Under the pieces are notes generated by a model. The model worked only from the letters and a program-made list of their open reading frames with translations. It was not told where the DNA came from and did not search any database. A program made the position numbers and the translations under genes. From Trogon surrucura (lineage: Eukaryota; Chordata; Aves; Trogoniformes; Trogonidae), in NCBI GenBank assembly GCA_020746105.1, contig CM036619.1:4928561-4992560 (forward strand): a stretch of DNA of 64,000 nucleotides, in the 5' to 3' direction. This document shows, one piece after another, positions 57,401 to 64,000 of this stretch. Position 1 is the stretch's first letter; each line of letters begins with the position of its first letter.

Positions 57401-60400
57401 TATGTCCTGCAGGGATACGGATACAGGTGATCCTGTTCTTCATCTTTGTCCATTCCATTGCGGCGAAAGAGCTTCATAAATTTGAAAGCAGGAGGGGAGA
57501 AAAAAATTAAATCTTTTTTTTTAGATGAAGGGTGCCGAAGTTGTTAATAATTCGATTAATTGCATATTAACGCTGTTGGGGATAATAGAAATAATAAAAC
57601 TTCATCTGGAGGAGAGAAATGTGAAGGGAAACGCAGGTTGGGTACGAATGGATGTCTTCCATCTGCGGTGGACGAGATGCAAGTTGAAGGTCTTTTCACA
57701 GAATCACAGAATGTCAGGGATTGGAAGGGACCTCGAAAGATCATCAAGTCCAATCCCCCTGCCAGAGCAGGAACGCCTCGATAATGCTACACAGGAACGT
57801 GTCCAGGCAGGTCTTGAATGTCTCCAGAGAAGGAGACTCCACAACCTCTCTGGGCAGCCTGTTCCAGTGTTCCGTCACCCTCACTGAGAAGAAGTTTCTT
57901 CGAGTTTAAGCGGAACCTCTTATGTTCCAGTTTCAGCCCATTACCCCTTGTCCTATCATTGGTTGTCACCGAGAAGAGCCTGGCTCCATCCTCGTGACAC
58001 TCACCCTTGATATATTTGTAAACATGAATGAGGTCTCCCCTCAGTCTCCTCTTCTCCAAACTAGAGAGCCCCAGCTCCTTCAGCCTTTCCTCATAAGGGA
58101 GATGCTCCACTCCCTTCATCATCCTAGTTGCCCTGTGCTGGACTCTCTCCAGCAGTTCCCTGTCTTTCTTGAGCTGAGGGGCCCAGAACTGGACACAATA
58201 TTCCAGATGGGGTCTCACCAGGGCAGAGTAGAGGGGAAGGAGAACCTCTCTCGACCTACTAACCACCCCCCTTCTAATACACCCCAGGATGCCATTGGCC
58301 TTCCTGGCCACAAGGGCACAGTGCTGGCTCATGGCCATCCTGCTGTCCATCAGGACTCCCAGGTCCCTTTCCCCTACACTGCTCTCTAATAATTTTGAAG
58401 GTGTGGTGGGAAAAAAGCCTTCATAGAAAGCTTCCAGCCTGGGTTGACTTCCCACTATAAATTGTGAACTCGCTGGGTTTTTTTTTTTGGCATGTGGGAA
58501 GGGTTTGTGTCTTGTCTTTCCTTCCTAGTTTTTGACTGAGGGAGCGAACTGTCGCAGAAGACCGGATGATTGCAGATATTAGCTTGCTGTTACCCGTGTG
58601 TTACTTTTGCTAGCCCACTAATTACAGTTTGTCTTAGGTGGGTGCCTTTTATATTTAAATTGTAGGCTCCCTAGGACAGGGAAATGCAATGTTTTTGTTT
58701 ATATCCAGCACAAAGGGGATACTCTGATCTTGTTATTTCTTATAGTCGCTCCTAGAACTACTAATCATTTCAGACAAGCCTTAATTTTAGAGCTTTGGCT
58801 CTCAGGCTTGCTTTATTTTAACAAAGAGGAAAAATCAGCACTACAAGTAATCAGTTAAAGAAATTCCAACTGGCTTGCCAGCATGTTTTAGACAAAAAAA
58901 CCTCCAAGTAGGGCATAACATTTTGAAGGAGTGCCTCTGTTTCCTGCCCGATAGCATCACTAGTACTTGAGGATCATCATTTAGTCTTCCTCTGGTATTT
59001 AAAAATCAGACAAAACCCAGAAGGTTTGGGGGTGGTGTGGGTTTTGTGGTTTTTTTTCGATTTTGTTTGGGGAGAGCGGTGTTTGGGATTATGTTTTTTT
59101 TCTTTGTTCTGCCCCCTTCTTTGAAAGCTTCTTACGGATTTTACATTTTATTGTTTGAACAACGTCTACGTTAACAGCATCTAAAGCCTCCCGATGCTCT
59201 AGAGAGCGAATACCACAAATTCATGAATCTTGGCAGGTAGCGACAGACCCGTGGTTTATTTTAGGCCTGCAGGAGCTGACATGCGCCGTGATGCATTAGT
59301 ACGTGTTAGGGATCTGAAAATCAGGTTATCGGATCTTCCCAGACCTCCCAGTTGATGTGCCAGCGCTTCCCAATTACCACGTTGCCTCAAGGAGGGAGAT
59401 AGACGCCAGCTGGGAGGCGTGCCAGGTTTCAGAAATACACCTTTGGAAAGATCTGGCTGTGAAAAGAGGCTGTACCTAACGCACGTTGTTTCTTCATCTT
59501 CGCTTTTTGTCTCCTCCCATGCTTTATCAGAGGAATCCGTCGTCCCTTCCAAGCCCCTTCCGTTCCCTTCCCCCCCCTTCCAATGGAAAGAATCATCTTG
59601 GTTTGTTGTTTGGCATTGTTGCAGGTGGAGCTGGAGGTCACGCTGCCAGGAGAAGGAAAGGACAGAATATTTAAGGTGGCAATAAAGTGGATGTCCTGCG
59701 TGAGTTTGCAGGCTTTACACGACGCTCTTTCTGGCCGGCTGCCGAGTGTCCCGTTTGAAACCATCCAGGCACTGGATGTGGTGATGAGGCACTTGCCTTC
59801 CATGAGGTGAGGGGAAGACCTTGACGTTGTTGAGGAGGTCGTGTTGTTATTTCAATCGCTTCAGTGGCTTTCGAGGCAGGGTGTGCTTCCACAGCTCAAC
59901 CAAAATCATTGCTGTCTGGCACATGGCATGCTCAGGTGAGAGGCAATACTGTGCTTGTCTGCTCAGCCAGTGGAATTTGTAGCTTCCAGCGTGGACACAA
60001 GTCTCGTTCCCCACTGGTCTTCAAATTTGCTCTTTTTTGATTTTGTGTGTGCCCAGCCAACTCACTCATACCCCATTTCTCTTCCTTCCCCCCACAAGTG
60101 GGAGGTAGTTGGAGGTTGGTAGATCTGTAAGGGCGGTTTTAAAACTCGTCGCCCTCTTCCTCTGTGTCCTCGAGCAAATGTTTATTGTCAATTTTGTGTA
60201 AAGGATGCTGAGCTAGGGGGCTGTAAATGTCACCCGGTGTAGCAATTTTTATTGGGAACTAAAACTCGAGAATGATTTCATTGTTGGTTTTTTCCAAGCA
60301 GTAGGGATCTACAGCATTTGCAGTCAAGCCCGAGAGATTCTGGCTTTAATTCTGCTGCCATGAAACAAGTCGCTCAAGACCACTGTTCCAGTTACGTTCA

Positions 60401-61507
60401 ATTGGAAAGTCAAGAACAAAGTTTAGTAGGGCTTAACTTTCCCATTTTGAAGCGATAAAGAAAATGGGTCAAGCTTATGTAAATATCTTTAAATAGCCTT
60501 ACATTGCGTGGACTTTACCCTTGCAATAATGATGAAAAAAATAAAAATGACTTCAGTCAGGTTTTGCAACACAGAAAACAGCCCAGACGAGTTAGTCACA
60601 CGTCTTTGTTCAGAGAAACGTTTGATATTACGTGTGCATTACAGAATTACCGAGATCAAAGATGTATCAAAAGTGTTTTGGATCGGTTGTTTACCCGCGC
60701 AAAGTCTCTGTGGGTTTCAGAGGGAGCTGTGCACAAGGGGAGAGATTATTATGTTGTTTTAACAGCCGAGATGTTTAATCATTTGCTTAGTGAAGCGTAG
60801 CTAATCTTTAGTAGAGCCCAAAATAAAGTTATCAATGCTTTTTGTTTGAATTAGTAGTTATATTAAGGAGCGTACTGAAAAGAAATTTAAACAAAGATGA
60901 GTAGCAACCAGTTTCTGACTGTAACTATCTGGGTTTTGAGCGCTGTAACCCGAGTCCCAACAGGAATCTCAGATCGTTGGCAATTTAAACGCTGACATTT
61001 CTGTGCTTTCATGAATAGGAATTTGCATTAGCTATGGCTTACTCATAGCTATTTTGTATTTTGGTTTTGCTTTAGTTTTATGACCTGAATTTATTTTCTT
61101 TATTGCAGATATACTCCCGTGGGGCGATCTTTTTTTACAGCATCAGAAGGGTGCTCGAATCCCCTGGGTGGTGGCAGAGAAGTTTGGTTTGGCTTCCATC
61201 AGTCAGTCAGACCTTCGTTATGGAAAATGATGTTAAATATTGATGGTAGGTCCTCGAAAAATCTGTTTGTGTTCCTTCTTATCAACAAGACAAAAATTGA
61301 ATTCCGTTTGTTGGATTTCTTAAACATGTCCTCGGTATCGTTGTAATCCAAAATTAACGTTTTTGTCTACAGTATCTGCAACAGCATTTTACAAAGCACA
61401 GCCAGTTATCGAGTTTGTATGTGAAGTTTTGGACTTCAAAAGTATTGAAGAACAACAAAAACCTCTGACAGATTCCCAAAGGGTAAAGTTTACCAAAGAA
61501 ATAAAAG
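27309..61507 (+). CDS. AGO2: AGO2 (Argonaute-2), first six coding exons; 3' part outside window
   Basis: AGO2 is the guide-RNA-binding slicer of the RISC complex. Coding exons are 27309-27339, 48934-49129, 52884-53004, 59625-59806, 61109-61245 and 61373-61507: 802 bases, 267 codons plus one base, with all splice phases compatible and GT/AG borders. The product starts [10 protein letters not shown], then a Pro-rich piece and [18 protein letters not shown]. The N domain, linker L1 and the first part of PAZ follow (to [12 protein letters not shown]). The MID and PIWI domains with the catalytic residues are not in the window. AGO2 rather than AGO1, 3 or 4 is supported by the MY-start, the N-domain text and the position next to PTK2. 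Intron 1 is 21.6 kb. Confidence 0.96.
27828..27866. repeat. (CCCT)n simple repeat
   Basis: C-rich run followed by about six CCCT units, inside the CpG island in AGO2 intron 1. A shorter similar run is at 27537-27556. Confidence 0.85.
28341..38494 (+). other. AGO2 intron 1, first 10 kb, almost repeat-free
   Basis: No CR1, LTR or other transposable element is recognisable here, unlike the rest of the window. There are T-rich stretches and a TTTA-type patch near 35563-35580. Open frames are short and without family resemblance. This part may hold regulatory elements, which cannot be read directly. Confidence 0.5.
38495..38581 (-). mobile_element. Degenerate CR1 3' end fragment, minus orientation
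   Basis: gttgaaaggaacctctgaag, then atcatctggttcaacccatc and gagcagggtcacctttcact, follow the reversed CR1 3'UTR. The tail repeats are lost. Sequence from 38582 to 39420 shows no recognisable feature. Confidence 0.6.
39421..39455. repeat. (TTTA)n microsatellite
   Basis: About eight to nine TTTA units in AGO2 intron 1. Likely length-polymorphic. Confidence 0.95.
39456..40309 (+). other. AGO2 intron 1, nothing recognised
   Basis: AT-rich intron sequence without a recognisable feature. Confidence 0.5.
40310..40623 (+). mobile_element. Degenerate CR1 3' end fragment, plus orientation
   Basis: It is recognisable from the ORF2 end (agaagctggaacacaggaaa, cgctggaacaggttgtaaga) and 3'UTR (cctcgtcccttccaacttag). 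It ends near attcaacgttcatgattctt. It is an old copy in AGO2 intron 1. Confidence 0.75.
40624..43373 (+). other. AGO2 intron 1, no gene recognised
   Basis: Unique-looking intron sequence. The only structure I noted is a perfect 22-base palindrome at 41376-41397. Confidence 0.5.
41376..41397. repeat. Perfect 22-bp palindrome
   Basis: The central 18 bases are aattacactagtgtaatt, flanked by at on each side, with CTAG at the centre. No spacer. It is in AT-rich intron DNA and its function is unknown. Confidence 0.9.
43374..44036 (-). mobile_element. CR1 LINE, 5'-truncated, minus orientation
   Basis: It starts with the reversed tail gaatcatagaatcatagaac and extends into ORF2. The minus-strand frame 44003-43506 is open for 165 codons with the CR1 ORF2 C-terminus ([39 protein letters not shown]). 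A 20-base unit is duplicated in tandem at 43431-43470. Confidence 0.93.
44037..46009 (+). other. AGO2 intron 1, no feature recognised
   Basis: A-rich intron sequence with short open frames lacking family resemblance. Parts might be very old repeats, but I cannot support a family. Confidence 0.45.
46010..46180 (+). mobile_element. CR1 LINE 3' end fragment, plus orientation
   Basis: The ORF2 end (gggaggttgtggagtctcct) and 3'UTR (ggttggactagatgactttt, ccaacccctgacattctgtg) are clear. Confidence 0.88.
46357..47080 (-). mobile_element. CR1 LINE, 5'-truncated, minus orientation
   Basis: It runs from cacagaattgcccagactat through reversed 3'UTR into the ORF2 C-terminus. The minus frame 46857-46618 shows [12 protein letters not shown] and [15 protein letters not shown]. 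Several frameshifts. It sits between two plus-oriented CR1 pieces. Confidence 0.9.
47097..47632 (+). mobile_element. CR1 LINE 3' half, plus orientation
   Basis: The ORF2 C-terminal region starts at ctgctctggtgacacctcac. It goes on to gaacgagctgcccagagagg and the 3'UTR ending gcccaacgcgttctatgatc. It lies about 1.3 kb upstream of AGO2 exon 2. Confidence 0.9.
47633..48933 (+). other. AGO2 intron 1, 3' end
   Basis: Unique-looking intron sequence ending in the T-rich acceptor tract of exon 2. Nothing else recognised. Confidence 0.5.
48934..49129 (+). CDS. AGO2: AGO2 exon 2
   Basis: The acceptor is ctttttttcag and the donor GTAATA. It codes the Pro-rich lead-in ([17 protein letters not shown]) and the start of the N domain ([32 protein letters not shown]). 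The final codon is split, with Arg completed by exon 3. Confidence 0.97.
49130..52883 (+). other. AGO2 intron 2, no repeat recognised
   Basis: An intron of 3.75 kb with no CR1 that I can see. A 210-codon frame at 49202-49834 has no domain or splice logic and is taken as chance. Confidence 0.6.
52884..53004 (+). CDS. AGO2: AGO2 exon 3
   Basis: The acceptor is tgtattttcag and the donor GTAAGT. It codes [20 protein letters not shown] and [19 protein letters not shown], part of the N domain. It ends in phase 0. Confidence 0.97.
53005..54627 (+). other. AGO2 intron 3, first part, nothing recognised
   Basis: Intron sequence without recognisable repeat or gene. Confidence 0.5.
54628..55290 (-). 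mobile_element. CR1 LINE, 5'-truncated, minus orientation
   Basis: The reversed tail cacagaatcacagaacatta opens the element. The minus frame 55293-54709 is open for 194 codons of the ORF2 C-terminus ([57 protein letters not shown]). The intact frame and good tail suggest a fairly young copy. The following 370 bases (55291-55662) hold nothing recognised. Confidence 0.95.
55663..56036 (-). mobile_element. CR1 LINE 3' end, minus orientation
   Basis: The reversed tail aatcatagaatcatagaata is followed by 3'UTR and ORF2 end up to cttctccaat. It is very similar to the element at 57698. The right edge is the 5' truncation point. Confidence 0.95.
56037..57697 (+). other. AGO2 intron 3, between CR1 copies
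   Basis: AT-rich intron sequence. No gene or repeat family recognised. Confidence 0.5.
57698..58390 (-). mobile_element. CR1 LINE, 5'-truncated, minus orientation
   Basis: The reversed tail cacagaatcacagaatgtca opens it. A long minus frame (58455-57787) gives the ORF2 C-terminus ([45 protein letters not shown]) to a frameshift near 57900. It is the same subfamily as the copies at 54628 and 55663. Confidence 0.95.
58391..59624 (+). other. AGO2 intron 3, 3' end
   Basis: Intron sequence with T-rich runs, ending in the exon 4 acceptor. Nothing else recognised. Confidence 0.5.
59625..59806 (+). CDS. AGO2: AGO2 exon 4
   Basis: The acceptor is ttgttgcag and the donor GTGAGG. It codes [18 protein letters not shown] to VVMRHLPSM, the end of the N domain into linker L1. 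[10 protein letters not shown] (59673-59702) differs from the KVSIKWVSCV that I recall for human AGO2 at two places. Confidence 0.96.
59807..61108 (+). other. AGO2 intron 4, nothing recognised
   Basis: A 1.3-kb intron without recognisable repeats. Intron 5 (61246-61372, 127 bases) is also featureless. Confidence 0.6.
61109..61245 (+). CDS. AGO2: AGO2 exon 5
   Basis: The acceptor is tattgcag and the donor GTAGGT. It codes [20 protein letters not shown] and the [20 protein letters not shown] part of linker L1. The last codon is split (Val with exon 6). Confidence 0.97.
61373..61507 (+). CDS. AGO2: AGO2 exon 6
   Basis: The acceptor is gtctacag and the donor GTAATA at 61508. It codes [20 protein letters not shown] and [20 protein letters not shown], the entry to the PAZ domain. 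The next exon lies beyond the window. The final codon is split (expected Gly). Confidence 0.97.
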
Positions 61508-63852
61508 GTAATAATAATCAAATTGCATAACGCTGCTTTGTTCTGTCTGATCTGTTAAGCACTACGCGTTCAAAATATATTTTATGTAGCAGCTGCCTTA
61601 TTGGGAGACAGGTTATCACAACAAGAAGTGCACATACACTTTTCGAGCGAAACTAAGAGGCAGGTTATTGTCCATCTTAAGAGTATTTCAAAATTTTTGG
61701 CAGTCTGCCCATCAGTGTTACCTTCCAGTCCACCTGACCTTTTTTCTTACTCCATCGGTTGATCTCTGTAGCTTGACAGTCGCTTTGCGAACAGAAGCGA
61801 AGTGGGGGCAGTTTGGATAAGGGAGTGGCTTCGGGTTTGGTGAATCCCTCGTACAAAAAGTTAAGTGAGCGTGTTTAGTTACTGACCCAGCCACACGTAG
61901 GGCTGAGGTGTGCACATACGTAAAGAACCTGTGGTAACGATGTTCACCGTGTGTGTTTTGCCTGTGGCAAACACAGAGTCATTTAATTACCTTTGCCCTC
62001 ACTGACGGTGCTTTAGTGACGCCCCGAAGGTGGAATGCTCTAAGTGATGGGCTAAGCTAAAACTTTCTGGCAGATGGAAGATAATAAATTATTTTGGTGA
62101 AGTTGGTTACTGGCTTGTGGCTTGTGGAAGCTTCATTTAAGTGTATTTTTGCTTGACATACCTCCTTTTTTTATTTTTTTTTTTCCTTTTGCCTCATCAT
62201 CACTTGATGTGCTGTGACCAAGTGACCTGGTGTGCGTTGGCATCTGAGAGCATCTCAGTGCAGATGTACTAGTGAGATGTTTTCAGCATGTTAGAGCAGC
62301 ATCCCTTATTATGACAGTCTCCTCAAAAACAATTCATCTTCCCAAATGAATATTGCTTTATTGAATTTAGAAGTCACATTTATTGGAGTCTTTAAGAAGA
62401 TTAAAGAGCCTCCCTTTCTAAAATAAATACAAGAGCTAGAAGTTTATGTTCACTTCTGAAGCACGTCAGTAATGCCAGTCCCACTTCCACGACGAAGTTA
62501 CTGCAGTTCCTAATCTGATGATTTCAGAATGTTTACAAAGACTGTGATTTCATGTTTTTCTGTAATTACCTGATCTTACATGTTTTTTCTAATTACTGAT
62601 GTCAAGATTTTCATGTTCCAGATTTTACTAGTAATTTAGCAGTGTGGTTGTGCATGTTGTATTTCATACATATACCCTCCTGGAAGTAAATTACAGTTGT
62701 TCTCACATGTAACGACTGAATCAAAGAGCAGGAAGGAAGGGTTTGTTCACTGAACATTCCTTTTGGAAAATCAAGGTCATTCCTTCAAGATATGCTGGAT
62801 AAACAGAAAGCAAGTTATAAAAAAAAAAGGCAACCAAACAACAAACTCCGTAAATCTATCGTGCAACCTCCTTGTTTCCACAAGATCATCTCTGCCCAAC
62901 TAGAAGTTAGCAAGGAAATTGTAAATAAATCCTGAGTTTTTACTCATCATAAATGTTTTGTAAAAATAAAAGGCCACTGAATTGCTGGCTGCTGTTATAT
63001 TTTTCCTGAGGATTTTCATTCCTCAGATGAAAGAAGCCACCTCAACTTTTGCAGCAGGGGTTGGGTGTAAATTGAAGTATGGAGGTAACAGTTCATCTTT
63101 TAATGAAAGTTCTGTGATAGAGATTTCACAGGTATTCGTGAAAACTTGGTATTTATTGAAGGCGTCATAACAGATGGCGATTCTGAGCCTCAACAAATTA
63201 TGTGGAAAGAGCAGTATGTTGGTTGGCAAATCATTAGCGCCTCGGGCAGGTGGGGGAAGCCCGCGCTGTTATTCAGCAGCAGCCTGGGTTTCTATACTTG
63301 TGCAGATACATGAGGAATTCCAGCCTACAGCCCCCTCTTTCCTATTCCCACACATTCGATTTCCTATCTCTGACAGTCCACACGCATCTGTTTCTGCCTG
63401 AGCATAAAAGTGATATAAATGAAAACGCTGCATTGAAGCTTCTCTGTGTGGGTAATGGTAAATTAGAAACACTTCTTTACTGGTTGTGCTGGTTTCAGGG
63501 GGATAATTTACCGGCTTTCAGGTGGGCTCGGCTTTCGTGCCGGCGGGGTTTGCAACAGATGTTTGTCTTTACAAAGAATAAAGCCCTGGGGCCTCGTTCC
63601 AGTGGGCTCCAAGATGCTCTAAGGGATTTCCCCCCCCCACCTCCATCCCCGATTCATTAGTTCAGGGCTGGTTGTAGTAGCTGAAAGCCTCACAGACACC
63701 GTATGTTTAGATCTAAAATATAAACAAGTTCCAAGGAGGTTGCGTACCCTTTGTGTCCTTTCACCGTTGTGGATTTACTTCGAGGTACAGAATTGGAATA
63801 CACAAAATGTGCTCGGCTTCATCTGTGGACTCTTGGGGCTTTGGGGTTTCCT
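61508..63852 (+). other. AGO2 intron 6 (5' part), nothing recognised
   Basis: Intron sequence after exon 6. No further AGO2 exon can be read before the window ends. The open frames are short and unlike known families. Confidence 0.5.
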
Positions 63853-63953
63853 GTGCGCTCTACTGTAGGTGATCCTGCTCTGGCGGGGGGGTTGGACTAG
63901 ATGATCTTTAAGGTCCCTTCCAACCTTTAACATTCTGTGATTCTGTGATTCTT
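63853..63953 (+). mobile_element. CR1 LINE 3' end fragment, plus orientation
   Basis: ctactgtaggtgatcctgct, then ggttggactagatgatcttt, and the tail cattctgtgattctgtgatt are a CR1 3'UTR end. Only about 100 bases remain. Confidence 0.9.
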
Positions 63954-64000
63954 GTCTCTAAAATTCTTGGTTGAGCTTCACCTAAAGCACAGCTTTCTTT

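Noticed and set aside
1-64000. CRISPR arrays, tRNA or rRNA genes
   Set aside because: No regularly spaced repeat-spacer pattern, tRNA-like cloverleaf with A/B boxes or rRNA core sequence was seen. The only array-like repeats are the minisatellite and microsatellites listed.

Overview
The window is nuclear DNA from a bird. The evidence is intron-split vertebrate genes with a PTK2-AGO2 gene order, many CR1 LINE fragments ending in the ATTCTATGATTCT-type 3' tail, an ERVL-like retrovirus remnant, and GC-rich promoters. I cannot name the species. Everything below was read by eye from the sequence; no alignment or database search was run.

Layout. (1) 1-about 5150, + strand: the last three coding exons and 3'UTR of PTK2 (focal adhesion kinase), coding for the C-terminal part of the FAT domain. 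(2) 5739-about 7014, - strand: a complete, four-exon RPLP1 gene (ribosomal stalk protein P1) with a TATA box, a 5'-TOP-like start and a CpG island, lying tail-to-tail with PTK2. (3) About 7.06-26.7 kb: intergenic DNA dominated by CR1 retrotransposons. It holds a nearly full-length but dead CR1 (about 20.43-24.58 kb) and an ERVL-like provirus (13775-16120) inserted into an older CR1 with a recognisable 5-bp target-site duplication. (4) About 26.7-64.0 kb, + strand: AGO2 (Argonaute-2), from its CpG-island promoter and ten-codon first exon (ATG at 27309) through exon 6. These exons give the N domain, linker L1 and the start of PAZ (267 codons); the rest lies beyond the window. Intron 1 is 21.6 kb, and its first 10 kb after the CpG island is almost free of recognisable repeats.

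The three host genes are housekeeping or broadly expressed: adhesion signalling (PTK2), translation (RPLP1) and small-RNA silencing (AGO2). They form no operon-like unit. PTK2 and AGO2 are also neighbours in human (8q24.3). RPLP1 is on human 15q23, so its place between them is the most notable feature of gene order here. The other striking signals come from transposable elements: CR1 fragments very close to PTK2 splice sites, opposite-orientation CR1s flanking AGO2 exons, and a nested LTR element that records insertion order. I found no CRISPR array, tRNA, rRNA or other new gene system.
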